Shown in pieces: positions 33,101 to 45,995 of a DNA stretch of 64,000 nt. The translations under genes and the position numbers were made by a program. The notes under the pieces were generated by a model, which was given only the letters and a program-made list of their open reading frames with translations, was not told the origin of the DNA and did no database searches. Position 1 is the stretch's first letter; the number at the start of each line of letters is the position of its first letter. The DNA is from Dysidea avara (lineage: Eukaryota; Porifera; Demospongiae; Dictyoceratida; Dysideidae): NCBI RefSeq assembly GCF_963678975.1, contig NC_089280.1, positions 13,777,280-13,841,279 of the forward strand, in the 5' to 3' direction.

Positions 33101-34075
33101 CTGTTTTTGATAATAAACTGGTACAAACAAACAAAACAAAAACATTGCTTAGCTTTCTTGTAGGCACATAAAAGCAAACTTAGTGCTTTAGTGGTCCTGA
33201 ATGATGGAGTGACTAGCTCAGTCTGTCTTGCAAAAGTTAAACAAAGCAATGTATTCAAACCTCCCAGCTAACATGGAATTAGCCTGTTAATTACTACTGT
33301 CATCCTTTTGAACACTAGATTTAAACATTACATAAATTTAATGAGATTGTAAAAGTATGAAATCCATTTATAATCTACAAAAGGTTGTACTTTCAAAACA
33401 GCCAACTAGTGTCTGATACAAACAGCAAGGAAGTAAAGGATTTTAATTTAAAGCAAACAACCAAATACTTTTCCTATAAGTCCTATTGTCAAGCAACGTA
33501 CTTCTCCCACAATACCCTGGTGGGGATTACACACTTCCCCATATACAGGGTAGTGGTGACACACTTACAGTGAGTAGAGTCAAAGTTACAGCTGTGTCCA
33601 GGCAGGGGGAGGGGCTGAGATGAGGTCTCCAACTCATCATAGTGTAGCCCCATGAGGTCATACTCCACAAACATATGTTGTGTTGTCATGTCAACTGAGG
33701 CTGGGGTAGACTGCATTGTGAAACTGTGGATTGTGATCGTCAATATGGCCACCTAGTAAAATATCAGTGATAACAACCACTACCTATTAATTGTATAATT
33801 ATAGGTCGTGACACTTGATCAACCAGTCCTGCTTACCTGTACAGCAGGTTGACCTGGTCTAGAAGGTTCAACTAGTGGGGTAGAAGTGACCGGGTTGCTA
33901 TCTTCTTCATCACTAGTCCCATCCTCCTCCTCTTCTTCCTCAGCTGAAGGATGACTGCTTGTGAGCTGTGCAGTAGGTAAGTCTTGTAAACCACCAAACT
34001 TGGGTACTGTGTCATCGTGACGAAGTGTAGTATCATCATGATGAGCTCCTGACTGCCCTGAAGACATCAGTGGAG
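30106..34075 (-). CDS. RPGRIP1L: RPGRIP1L exons 29-34: acidic linker and C-terminal domain
   Basis: Exons: 33837-34075, 33569-33752, 32861-32930, 32683-32776, 32581-32623, 30106-30200. Exon 29 holds the acidic run SAEEEEEEDGTSDEEDSN. Exons 30-34 form a C2-like fold (VAILTITIHSF, then MFVEYDLMGLHYDELET, then ITFTVVSDPIEGD, FGTAQLDLRQ) equivalent to the RPGR-interacting domain of the human protein. Intron 33 (30201-32580) is unusually long because it hosts a TIR element and a foldback. Confidence 0.9.
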
Positions 34076-37000
34076 CTGTACACATAATATGCAAGTCAGT
34101 GGGACACTATATCACACAGACATAAAACACATGTGCATCTAAGCTTTAATCACTACCAATACAGGGAATCCCACATAAAGCCAGACTATGTCTATGCACC
34201 AGAGTGGAGGGACTCCAATCCTTTAACTACCATTTTGCTATGTCTCTATGCACAGCTAAATACACCTACAGAAAATATCATAATTCCTATACCTATGCTG
34301 TATAAGAGTATACAGCAACTTTCCAACACAAAAACACCATATTCTCCAACACAATACATTTACCATGTCAAGTAGGACCTAAAAGTGGCTCTATAATAAT
34401 AATGAGGTTTCAGTTTGCCACACTACGTATTAGTTGGTTCACTATGCCACTCACTAATGGGGCTGTGTGAAGTCTCCTCAAACATGGTGTCCTCATCACC
34501 TGAGCTCTCCAGTTCTTCACTAACTGAGTCATCACCAGATGATGCTGCTGTGAGGTGCTCTGGTAATAACTGCTGCTGACCATCTTCCGGTGACTGGTGT
34601 TCACCCATATCTTGCTGTGATGTGACTGGAGTGAGTGATGGAGGAGTAGAGCTGATGTCACTCTGCATGTCTTGAGGGGTGTGGCTCTGATCATCTGTAG
34701 GGGTGTGGCTCTGATCATCCATGGGTGTGTGGCTATGATCATCTTTAGGGATGGGACTTAAACGATCCGTGGGTGAGTGGCTCTTTGGAGTAAAACTCTG
34801 ATCATCCTTGGTTGTTTGACTACAATCATCTTTGGGTGTGCCATTATGATCAACACTAGGGGTGTGGTTTTTATCGTCCTTGGTCGTGCAACTCTGACCA
34901 TCACTGAGGGTGTGGTTGTGCAGACTACTATGAGAAGTCACTTGATCAGTATTTTTATTAGCTGTATATACAGCCTCAGTCAGTAGTGGAGGAGTGGGTT
35001 GAGATGAAGTATATGAGTTGGTCCATTTTAATGTGACTTCCACAGTACCATTAGAACCCCCAGTTTCCTGTGGATCAATGACAGGTATAGCATGTAATGG
35101 TCAACATATTCAAGAAACCCCCTGCCACACTTTCAACACACACTCACCGTTACAAGCTGGTAACAACCCTGTATAGTATGGTTATGGGCTAGTGGTAACA
35201 GGGACACACTAGCCAATCCCATGTAATAAGTATCCTCAGGGTCCTTATCATCAAATACAAACACCTCCAGTGACTATGACAAACACAGCATGACCACTAT
35301 CACCATGACAACACAGACCATATTCTCACCTCCCTACACAGGTAGTCATGGAGACAAGAGTCAGCAGGAACAGTGTACAACTTGACATCATCAAATCTTG
35401 GACTGGTGGTGTCCACTACAATGTCACTATCATGATCATCATTAGTATAGAACTTGTACACAACGTAGGGAGAAGGGACATGCCCTGGAAGAGATAACAC
35501 ATGTAGTTAGTACACACACACAGATATGGAATCAATACTTGTACTTAAGTATACACTACTTGTATTAACAGGTTGCCCTAACCTTTCATACGAGCTGTTA
35601 GCCCATTACAACCCACAATAGTTACTGATAGTGTGACAGTGTTACTAATTGGCTGCTGCTGGTGGGTAGGGTATTCCTCTAGTAATTGTTGAGCCTTACT
35701 CCTCCCCTGAATAAAATACGTTAGCAATGATGTGTAATATGACATCACATCCCCACCTGGCGTAGTCTAGCTGACTTTGTTATTGGTAACTTCAACATCA
35801 TCCAATAATCTATACTACCAACCTCTGTAACACTGCCCCCTCCTGAGGTGTGATATAATAACACTGATTATGTCATTAAAACATTATACCCCAGCTCCTC
35901 ACCAATTAGTGCTGCAGTACAGTACAACTTGTCTCCACTAGTGTGAATGATGTCCCTAAACTTCACCTGACAAGCACCAATCGTCTTGTGGTCTGTACCA
36001 AATGCCTGATGGAGTTCTAGTGTCATCTGGTTCTGTAAGGAATTGTGTTCTAATTACCATTCTTCCCACAGTACGACACACAATAAAGTTGTAATGAGTG
36101 TGCTCTCACCACCCCCTCCCCACAGTATGACACACAATAAAGTTGAAATGAATGTGTTCTTGCCACCCTCTCCTCACATTGCGACACAGAAGAAAGTGCA
36201 TTATCACCATCATGTATCATGACTTGTATTAGATCAAGCATCAAAATTCACACATGTACAGAGACACAGACACTGATGCTATTTTGCACTACACATAGTT
36301 AAGAACCTTCTTCAGATACTTGATGAATGAATCATCCACTTCAGTGACATATTGAGAGGTGTGGTCAAACACTGGCCTACAAGGGATATATACACTCTTC
36401 ACCCTCCTCCCCCACTCTGTTACACACCTGGTTCCCTCCATTACTGGAGTAATGGACAAAGCAAAGTCATAGAAGCCATAAGTGACAAACAGTGATGGCG
36501 TGGTAGTGTGTAACAACTTTATCATCTCTGCTGACAACGTCACCATAGTAACAGTAAAGAAGAAGACATTTTGTCCTCTCTGTAGTTCCACCCTCCCCAA
36601 CTCATCATGATCCAACTGAGTAGTGACACAATCTACCACAATAGTATATACTGTACTGATACTCACGTCTGATGTTGCTGCTGTCTCCAGGTTAATGTTA
36701 CATGACCTTGTCCCATATGCTATGTTGTGTAGTTGACCCTCTAGTTGCTATAGCAGCAAGGACCATATAACGTTACACTGCGCTAATTAATGAGCCTACA
36801 ATATCACAAGTACAAAAGTGGCCACAATATAGCTACTAGTGACAATATTTATTGTTGCCAAGCATAGGAAATAGTAGCAGCAAAATTACAATGCATTTTG
36901 CACTCAGTTTTATAACACTCACCAAATTCAACAAGTGAAATACATTAATTGCAATATTGTATAGTAGGTAATTTTTGAAGAGTTTCTATTTGTGGAGATT

Positions 37001-40000
37001 TCAAATTCTTTCAAAATAAATTCCCAAGAGCTGTTCTACAAAAAAAAAAGTAACTAGCCCTTATATTACATGATAAAATTTTTTGCACAGACACGTAATT
37101 GCTCATGTGTGATTGTAATGGCTACACGGTATCATTACTGTGTAGCCAGTAAACAGCTGGTCCAGTACTCCCGTTGTTGGGAATTGATGCCTTTTTTTTG
37201 CAATTCTACTGTAGATGTAAGCATGATTGAGTCAGCTCAGGCTTGTTATGATTTGCTCCACTAGTCTTTTCTCCAGTTCATAGGGATGAGGATTATTCTA
37301 TCAGTAAGTCAGTAGTTGACAACTATGCATGCATGCTTTTCAAAATTCGTGACATGAGTCATTTTATTTGAAAATCCACCTTCAAAATATGCTGCACTCT
37401 TTGAATTTAAAGCTTTTAAAATTCAGATTTCGCCTATTCTACAAAATTTTCTGCTTTAAAATAACCCACTATGTGGTAATGAATTGTGGTAAACTACATT
37501 GACTATCCTGACAGTTAATTTATCATTTTTTCCTTATTATTTTCCAAAAATATACCAATATGACCCATCACACATTTATCTCCACACACTAAACACTAAT
37601 TCAACACTCATGATATCATTACTGACAATACTGAATCACAGCTGACCTTTATTCTACTGGTCTTGATGTCCACCATCTTGGTGGTCTCCTTTAGTTTCAC
37701 ATCACAGTCTAGTTGAGTAGTCACCATCCTCTTGTTTACCATCACCACCTGTGGAGGAGTAACACTACCACCAGTGACTAGTGACCATGATTTACCTCCT
37801 TCTTGTACTGGTCAGTGATGTTTTGTTGTATTGATAATAATTTCTTGTGTTTATCTAGTTCTCCTAACATGTCTGAATGAGTTTGTCTCAACTGAGCTAG
37901 CTCCATCTCCAGTTGAACTACAGTATGTATATGACCAGTAATTGTATAGTAAATACTTCATAGTGTTGCTAACTAAAACACCACAGTACAGATAAATATT
38001 TAGGTTTTTTTTATCAAACTAGAAACACAACAAAACATGACATACATTACCACTTATAAACAGCAATACTAAGAAATACCTTTAGTATCATCTTGTACTA
38101 CCACTGGTTCATCAGTAGATATAGCAACACTGACTACTTGAGGTTTAGCCTATACAACCATAGAATACATACATGTTAACTATATGACCCCAATAAGATA
38201 TTGGATGGTCAAGCATCATGTATGGGTCTGTGCTTTACCCAACAATTCTGGCTGTAAACAACATTGAGATACACCTGAACAAAACAGTCCTGGCATACAA
38301 ATTCACAGCTCAAAACAAATCATTTTATGTACATAATAACAGTTTGATTAAGCTACCTATGCCTTACCAAACCAGATAGTCTATACATTGTATTGGGATG
38401 ACTGAAAAGACGTTTGTAAGGGATCTGCCTGTGACACATATGGTGATACCGTATAGGCAGAAATTTGAACTTTTCACAAATTTCGTGAATGATGATAGCT
38501 TCATGAATCATAATCACAAACATGTATCATAAATCACATTTGACTGTGGCAGCAGCAAAATGTTTTGTTTATTGGTATACACTGTATCTCGTGAATAGAA
38601 AATGTGAAAACTGCATTATGCACACTTACACAACAATTTCATCCTTCTTATATGGTACATACACAGGTGTATTTTCACACAACTTGAGCACAGTGAAACT
38701 TCTATTATTAAAAACAACTGTGTGAGAATTAGTATTTAGATAAATGAACTCATTTAGATAAACGCAATTATAAACAGATCTAGAGCTCTGCTAAATTACT
38801 CTAATATAACATATGGTACATGGTCATTTAAGCAAATAGAACATACCTTATATACATGTAGTAAAGCCAGGTTCAAATAAATGCTTTGTCCTAAACAAAA
38901 GCCAGGGGACACTACCTTCTAAGGTTTACTACAGCTAAATTTGTAGAACAAGGTTTATTACAATTAATGAAGCTTGCAACTTGCCAAACTAATGTCAACA
39001 GTAGCTGCTACAAGAGCAAACAAAAATTATCAAAGTGGTACAAATAATACTCTATTAAAACAGTCACTTTGAAGATTAGGAATCTTTTGGATAATTGAGG
39101 TCCTACTGTACTTGGCAAATTGATTTGAAAAAGTTTCAAAATTTCTTTGAGATCACAAGATGCTTTACATGACCAACCTCCTCTGATACTAGCCCAAAGA
39201 GGAAGTACAATTACCACTTTCAACAGCTAATAACACTATTCATCTAAGATACAAGCCACATTTATTTATTTAATTGACAAGAAAAGAAAATAACAACATT
39301 AATTAAGTTAATAGGCCATTAGCCTCTCGTTATGTCCAGATGTACCTTAACAACAGCTACAGCTTTTTCCACTTCATCCCAGTCTACAGAACTCTCCTAG
39401 TAACAATATACATGTACCGAGCAACAAGACACACAGACATACCAACCTTAATAAAGAAGCTTATTTTACGCTGGAGATCTCCATTCTGCTCCTTCAATAG
39501 CTCACATGACATCTTCAGCTCTCTCAGCTCATTATCTAACTTCTCACTGAGTTCTGTGATCATAATAATACAGGTAACCATGGTTACTATATTGCTGGCT
39601 GTGGCAGCACCTCGTTCAACTGATAATCTATCCAGCAGTTGAGTCTTATCTCTGAGGCATGATTGTGAGGTTGTCTCTAGTTGGGTAATCCTGTCTTGTA
39701 ATGACTGTAGTTGTAGTTTGTGATGTTGATCCTTCTCATTGTGGAATGCTCTATGATAATAACACCCCCAGTAATGGTGACACAGACTCAGTGGTAGTAC
39801 AGTAATTCACAGACGCATGCACACACATACACGCATGCACGCACACACACACACACACAAAGCAAGCAAAGCCTACAGCAGCCGTATGAAACACAGCTAT
39901 TGCCGCTCAGCGAACCAGCACTGTGCACCACTCAGACAATTGAACCTTGTCCAGGCAAATCCTCCTGGGGCAGGGCTAGTAACCCGCAGGAGGACTGTCC

Positions 40001-43000
40001 AGGTCTCACGGAGAGAAGTCGCGGAACCAAAAGTCCCACAACAACCGTAACACCACTAAGCAAAACAAGGACAGTTGGGCATAGTTAATACCAGGTACCC
40101 ATTGATGTTACAGCTGGGTGGCTGCTTCCCCAGTTGATACCAGGCCACCAGGTCCCCATTTAAACAGCTGGGTAGACTGGAGCAATGGAAGTAGAGTTTC
40201 TTGCTCAGGGAAACAACACCAACACCAAAGTGGTGTAACCAGGAATCGAACCTGGGACCTCTCGATCACCAGGCAGATGTCCTAACTAGTTACCTGGCTA
40301 TGCTGCCTCACTCTCACACACACACGCATGCACGCACGCACACACACACATACACAAACAAACACAGTGTACAAACCCAACAGGAATTATTTAGTGTTTG
40401 GATAACCACAAAGTTTATATCTCTGCAATTGGTGTATCTATGTGTGTGCACATGCGTGTGTGCATTTACCATCAAATAAATGCATTCAGTTTTGGTAACT
40501 CACGCTTTAATTAACTTCTCATTATTAGCTTGAAGTAAAGTCTTGTCAGTCTTGAGATCATCAATCACCTGTTGTAACTCACTGATGGCTCTCTGGTCAA
40601 CCTTGTTAGTGTGTAGTTCTGACTGCAGTTGGGAGGTCGCCAACTGTTCCTGTAATAGATAATATAAATAAACCAAAACAGCCAAGCTGTGAAGAATAGT
40701 GTGGACTGGGTTTGAAAATTTGTGTGTCTTACAAGTGTGAAGGGCACACAACAGACAGGTACACTGTATTTATTGTAATGTTCATGTTGCATAACTCGAT
40801 GCACCCTATTTACTATAAAACAAACCATTTAAATACTTCAAGGTAGGCTACCTCCCATACCAAATTTAACTATGTGTATATCCATCTTAATTTTGTCATG
40901 TTACGTTATGATACCCGATCACCACACACAACTTTTCTTACAAACAAAGCCAGCCGTCTCATAAAAATAAATATCTGATGAAGCACAAGAAATTATAAGA
41001 TGACAAAAGTAACCAAGATCTCTAATAAAGCAATCAGCAAATCTAATTGAGTAACAAGACATAAAATCTTGCAGCTCTAAAAGCCATACCCCTTTGTGAA
41101 AAAACTACAGTAGATACAGCTACACTATACAACACTACAAGTTACTTGTTTCAACTTGTCATTGAGTTGTTCCATCTGTTGCAACACTTGAGAGTAACTG
41201 GACTTCATCTTGGACATGTTCTGTATACCACATGATAGTAGGGTAATCCCCCAACAAAATGGCTGCCGCTGACTTTCTCAGCCACAAGGAATTGTGACTG
41301 TAATGAGGTCAATTTGTTTCCTTTATCTCTCAGCTCTCTCTGAACTTTGATCAGCTCCACATCCTCCTTGATGTTACCCCTACAGATGATATCATGTGAT
41401 ACTGCTGCAGTAACTAGCCCCACCCACCTCTTAATGTGGCTCAGTTGTATCTCATATTGTTCTTGCAACTTCAACTTGTCTTGTTCGTAAACCAACTCCT
41501 TCTGACGGAACTGTAGTTACACCACATGTGATCATGTTAGCATAATGTGCTGTAGTCTGGGTGCACTAGCTGGTATACATACCATACACACTACGTACAT
41601 ACACTGTAACACGTACTACACATATGCACACATGTATGCACACACACTATACTATACACAGCCTCACTTCTTGTTGCTGTAGTTCCAGTTTAGCTTGCAT
41701 TGCTGCTAACTCATTCTTCAGTTCCAGTAGCATCTCTTCCCTACAGTCAACGACTATATTAGTAATGAAGACAACAATCACCACTAACAGTTTCTGATTA
41801 TCTCTCCTTGCCTCTTCTAACAAGCTATGCCCATACCTGCTACAAATAGTTACTGCTACTATCACTACTAGCAAGTCTTGCTACTAGTCACTGACTACTA
41901 CTCACTTTGCCATTGCTGCTGGGCCAACCAGCCTGTTGTAATGGATAACAATAAACATAGCTACACCTATCCTCTTAATAATGAACACCAAAGAGATGAG
42001 GGCAGCCTTGTTTGATCCATGGCATAGGGGTTGTACTTGTCAATTAGGACTACAATGAACCTCTCTAAACTCCCAAAATTAAAAAATGCCTTCATAATAA
42101 TGATAAACATTTTTGGTCCCAACTGGTCCAGTACATTTTTACTGGAAACATCTTCATTTAGGCCAAATATAGGTGGTCCCCCAAGTGTCCATTACTCTTT
42201 GTCACAATGTGGTGGTCATTATTAAGAGATACACCTTCACCTCTTGGTAGCTCCATCACTGGTTGACTTTCCTTTACGTACTAATCCCTACACACCAGAA
42301 TACTATCAGGATACTAATAATTTACTGATTTACTGAGTCAGTCCTTGGGCCAACATGACTGTACACATTAGGTCGTCTAGTCGTCACCTCCATCTGATGT
42401 TTCATCACTAACACCTACATCATCACAACATTAATTAGCAAACTGTGTAAACTAATATATTGTGTAAGGGATCACAAGTTACACACCTTTGCATTGCCAC
42501 ATGTAACATGTAACTGACTAATGTCATATGGTACATGTCATAAGTATCTTAAGTGCCACAAAGTGGTGCATTAATCTGAGACTAGAGCAAGAATTGCTGC
42601 TCTGCTGGTAACAAAACGTTTCTTTAAACAATCAAAAATTAACTGTAAGTCACTCAATGGCACATTAAGCCATGCACCTAAAATACATATGGCACAGTTT
42701 TTGGTACTTAGAAGGTTATTGTGAGTTACAGCCACTCGAGTGTTCAATGATTGGCCATAACAAGTACATTTATAACAATAATCCTGTAATTTGGCACTTA
42801 TTTTGTGATAGTATCCTTAGTCTTACATGTAGCTAGCCTATGTTTAGCCCTTTGCTGTATGAGATTCCATGTTACCTGACAGAAGTAGCCAGCATCCATA
42901 TGATTTTGATGGCACACAATGTATAGAAGTGTGAACAGTGTGTCCCTCACACTACCCAGCAGCACTAGTGAACATTGATGAGATAAATGTTGTCATATTA

Positions 43001-45714
43001 TGAAAAAATCATTGACAAAGATTATATTGATGGTGGGGCTTTGAAGAACTAATACAGGTGTCAAATGTTTTTGCTATAAAGTCATTGATCACCACAATTT
43101 AGTACTCAGTGTTGGGGAAATTACTTTTTAAAAGTAACTTGTCACATATTACTTGCAACTGAACTAGTTACATATTACCCATGTAATACAGTAACTATAA
43201 TAATTACATATCTTAAGCTGTCACGTATTCAGCTACCACCTTATCACATGACATGATTGCGTTGTTGGACAATGTGTGAATCTTGGTTATAAGTAAGAAG
43301 CTGGTGAATAAGCTTCGGATTTATCACTTCGTTCTTGTGGTTAGGCGTTACTCAGTGGATTACTAACGAGATTAGCAACTTCGTTACTTGTGGTAATAAT
43401 ATTAGACTCGTTACAGTAACTTTATTACTTAGGTAACGTGCTACATTTGTAAGTAAAGTAACTTGAGTTATATTATAGCGTATTTCACTTAATTACCACA
43501 AAAGTAATAATTATTAAGTAACACGTTACCCCCAACACCGTTAGTACTACACATTACTCACCTTATTCTTTAACATGCTATTCTCCTGTTCCAGGTCTTG
43601 TAGTTTAGTCTGCATGTTATCAATCATCTCTTCTGTCTCTACATCTCGCAGTCTGTGTCCTCCTATAAGGATCCTAGTTGACAGTAGTAAAATGACTATA
43701 CACTAACCAGTGGCCGCTGCTGGTCTAGTGGCTACAACGTCCCTACGATCATCTGCAGCTAGTTTTAGTAGCTTTGTAGCCATCCTATACTTGTAGTGAT
43801 AACATCCTGATCACAACTGATAGTAACTCTAGTTCACCTTTTCATCTTCTCCTCTTGTGACTGGATGTGTTTCTTCAACAACTAATAACACAACAACCAT
43901 AGCTGGGGTAGTTACTTGAAAATTTACTTCCATCCCATGTAACTAACTACATACAGTTATAATTACTTTCAGTACAAGTAAGTTACTAGCACAGTCTGAA
44001 TTTTTCATAAGCTTGTTTGTTAACTTTGACATCATTCTACTCAGATATGCCTTGCCAAGCATTATTATTATATGTATATAAGTCCCAAATGTCAATTCCT
44101 TACAAGCAATGTGACCATTTCACTCAAATGTTCTATCTGTCAATCTGAGTCATGGAAACAGTACACAGAATGTATCCACAATTAGCCCACTCAATTTGAC
44201 TGTAGCATTAAAATTTGGCAACAATATTATTACTAGTTACATAGTAACTAGTTGAATTTTGTTACTGAAGTAACTATTTACAGTCAAATCTCTATAATCC
44301 GACACTCTATGGGAGCCATAAATTATGCTAGTAAGAAGGTTGATGGATTATCAAGTCACCTCTGTAATCTGACATTGTACAGTGTTAAGAATTTCGTCGG
44401 ATTATGTAGTAAACTACAGGTAAGAAATGATTATCTTTAAAATGAATCAGTCTTTAAGAATTTGCAAGAATTACAGCTATTTTCTGTTACATGTATGTAA
44501 AAGGTTTGATAGCTAAAAAAATTCTGTTGTTTTTAGTACTGCTATTATTATCTAATAGAGCATAATTTTGTGTAAGATTACACCACTCCAAATAAATTGT
44601 TTCCCATCCACCACCCACACTTGTTTGCTGTCAGCTCTAAAATATTCCATTTTTCTTCCATTATTAACTGGTTTTTCTTGCCTACTATGCAAGTTTGATC
44701 TTATAAGGTTGTCAGCTCACATATCAGTGTGCTATCAAATTCACATTTGTGTTATTCCTGTAGCTTAAAAAATGAAGGTACATGCTTTCAGGCAGTGGAA
44801 ATGGTGTGACCACCCGCATGCAAAATATGCCTGAGAGGAAGACAGGAAACAGAGCCTTAGAGGTGTCAGGTTTTTTCATAGATATTAGAACCTATGGAGC
44901 TCTAATATCTATGGTTATAGTTTTCTATACACAGCTGTTGGTGAATGACAACTTGCTGGATTATTCAGGTGTCTGTTTGACTCTGATTAGGTTTGTCTGC
45001 AGAGGAGGTTGAACACCCACACGTGAGCGCATACATTTTGTATTGAAAGTTTAACCAAGCGCCCACAAAAGTTTTCACAAATACTATTCAAGAGTGCACT
45101 TCAAGTTTAGTCTATTCAGACGGTTAACTCCACTACTCCAGGCACGTAAATCGCTCTTGAAATCTACGGGGATCACATGTGTAAGCGTTTGCTGGGTGGA
45201 ATCCATGTGTAATACTATAGGGACGCCTTATGTACGTGTGTTTAAGCACAATAATTGTCGAAGAAAGCAATGTGCATGCTCTCAGGGTATTGAAAAAGAA
45301 GAGCGGACGCCGCTAGTTTGGCCTCACAGAGAATCGAAAAGAGAATTAGAAAGTTGCACACTCGCCTTGCAATAAGAATTTGCTGTTCATCTTGAGAAGC
45401 ACAAGGTAACGTGGTGTGGATATTGCTAAATACTTCTTCTATCACTTACTCCTCGTCACATATTAGAAATATGCAATTAACAGTAATAAATTTCAGAAGC
45501 GCTTGTATCGTGTCCAACCTCCTCTGGTTCGACTGTACCATCAACTCTGACGTCACTGACACCTGTACCAAGTTGGGGTTAGGTCCACCTGTTATATTAA
45601 ACGTACCAAATTCTCTTCCATCAGTTTCAGTTGCTTGTCTTCAAGATCTGCACGCTCCATTTGCGCCACGGCACGACGCGCGCCTAAATCACGCACGTCA
45701 CCTGCTGTAAACAT
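30106..45714 (-). CDS. RPGRIP1L: RPGRIP1L (nephrocystin-8 family), 34 exons, 1301 residues
   Basis: The scaffold of the ciliary transition zone, anchoring gate proteins at the cilium base. I traced 34 exons with GT-AG borders. Every exon phase agrees with the next and the lengths sum to 3906 bases (1301 residues plus stop), close to human RPGRIP1L. Order: N-terminal coiled coils (exons 1-19), first C2 region (exons 20-24), second C2 (exons 25-28, PYVVYKFYTNDDHDSD), an acidic repetitive linker (exons 28-29) and the C-terminal RPGR-interaction-type domain (exons 30-34, ITFTVVSDPIEGDTNAECVE, ending LTITITALHALTTL). The start (MFTAGDVRDLG, 45714) is the second of two close ATGs; the first is out of frame. 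It is divergent from NLR-B and has an X-box upstream. No damage is seen. Confidence 0.95.
30362..31105. mobile_element. TIR element of the TATGTGACC family in RPGRIP1L intron 33
   Basis: Left end GTATATGTCACCGGCTGAGC and right end, in complement, CTATATGTGACTGGCTGAGC. No convincing coding frame inside. Confidence 0.6.
31971..32175. repeat. Foldback MITE in RPGRIP1L intron 33
   Basis: Left arm AAAGTACACAGAAAAAATTT and CAACTAGAGTAGGGACCA are mirrored by TCCCTACTCTAGTTG and AAATTTTTCTGTGTACTT on the right. Confidence 0.7.
34455..36747 (-). CDS. RPGRIP1L: RPGRIP1L exons 20-28: two C2 regions and start of acidic linker
   Basis: Exons: 36667-36747, 36428-36615, 36307-36376, 35903-36032, 35757-35842, 35583-35706, 35330-35484, 35148-35273, 34455-35067. 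The first C2 region contains TYGFYDFALSITPVMEG and FDHTSQYVTEVDDSFIKYL. The second contains SPYVVYKFYTNDDHDSD, TSPRFDDVKLY, VFVFDDKDPEDTYYMG and GTVEVTLKWTN. The Asp residues of the second C2 (DDHDSD, FDD, FDDKDPED) could bind calcium, but that is inference. Exon 28 uses the GTGAGT donor at 34454; reading on to the later stop would break phase with exon 29. Confidence 0.9.
34640..34880 (-). repeat. RPGRIP1L: Coding minisatellite in RPGRIP1L exon 28
   Basis: A unit of about 24 bases encodes variants of D-D-Q-S-H-T-P-x (for example MDDQSHTPTDDQSHTPQD), with more diverged copies upstream (KDDKNHTP, KDDCSQTT, KDDQSFTP). It lies in the linker after the second C2 domain. The length stays in frame because the period is a multiple of three. 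Confidence 0.85.
36841..37640. other. RPGRIP1L intron 19 without recognised element
   Basis: About 900 bases between exons 19 and 20. AT-rich, with short inverted phrases but no clear terminal repeats or gene. Confidence 0.4.
37647..45714 (-). CDS. RPGRIP1L: RPGRIP1L exons 1-19: coiled-coil half
   Basis: Exons in transcript order: 45607-45714, 43838-43881, 43708-43784, 43562-43662, 42334-42414, 42241-42287, 41906-41932, 41789-41836, 41668-41740, 41428-41510, 41274-41379, 41146-41220, 40504-40649, 39611-39750, 39447-39553, 39346-39396, 38080-38149, 37796-37917, 37647-37748. Recognisable family phrases include KRMATKLLKLAADD (exons 2-3), YGHSLLEEARRDNQKL (exon 8) and NGDLQRKISFFIK (exon 15). 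Exon 7 is only 27 bases. Introns 1, 4 and 13 carry MITEs or a SINE; others are often 40-150 bases. Confidence 0.9.
39860..40315 (-). mobile_element. tRNA-derived SINE in RPGRIP1L intron 13
   Basis: Reading the minus strand from about 40315, the head has a box A (TAGCCAGGTAACTAGTTAGG) and a perfect box B (GGTTCGATTCC), followed by a tRNA-unrelated body of about 370 bases ending near a CA microsatellite at 39860. CA/CG-rich repeats flank both ends. The cloverleaf is degenerate, so this is not a working tRNA gene. It appears as two short ORFs on the plus strand that are not genes. Confidence 0.75.
43107..43540. mobile_element. hAT-type MITE, intact copy, in RPGRIP1L intron 4
   Basis: Ends CAGTGTTGGGGAAATTAC and GTTACCCCCAACACCG are inverted. 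The target TTAGTACT is duplicated exactly (43099-43106 and 43541-43548). It aligns in reverse orientation with the split copy at 8098-13575 and proves the insertion points there. Confidence 0.9.
44574..44855. mobile_element. MITE related to the one in the NLR-B CARD exon, intron 1 of RPGRIP1L
   Basis: It starts CCACTCCAAATAAATTGTTT and shares CATCCACCACCCACA, CAGCTCTAAAATATTCCA, CCCGCATGCAAAATATGC and GGAAACAGAG with the element at 54102-54483. The last ~15 bases of the right terminal repeat are missing or altered. Confidence 0.7.
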
Positions 45715-45875
45715 CCATCTCAAAGTGTACTCTAAATAATGCACATGACACATACCTGCCATTTAGTTCACAACTCAGAAGGAAAATCTACATTTCTCGT
45801 GATCTCAAAAGTACCGTTGATATTGCTTCGAGCATTGCTTATCGTGTTCAACCGCGGGAAATACGAAATTCAGTT

Positions 45876-45889
45876 CGTAACCATAGAAA
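45876..45889 (-). promoter_or_regulatory. RFX X-box in RPGRIP1L promoter
   Basis: GTAACCATAGAAAC (complement GTTTCTATGGTTAC) fits the X-box plan of two 6-base half sites separated by AT, with about one mismatch to the nematode consensus in either orientation. It is 162 bases upstream of the RPGRIP1L ATG. RFX factors drive ciliary genes in animals through such sites close to the start, so the position and target gene both fit. Binding itself is inferred. Confidence 0.6.
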
Positions 45890-45995
45890 CCGCAAGTACA
45901 CGTACTGATGCGGCCGCCCTTCGATTAGAAAATTATTTTCTAACCGGATTTGCAGATGAGACTATGGAGTAACAAATCAATGAACAAGAGGTGTT

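Noticed and set aside
36289..36666. 125-codon ORF as a single-exon gene
   Set aside because: It is RPGRIP1L exons 21 and 22 read through the intron between them.
40229..40310. tRNA gene on the minus strand
   Set aside because: Box A and box B are present but the cloverleaf stems do not pair well and the unit continues into a SINE body.
45739..45972. 77-codon ORF upstream of RPGRIP1L
   Set aside because: No family signal; overlaps the promoter and X-box, so treated as chance.
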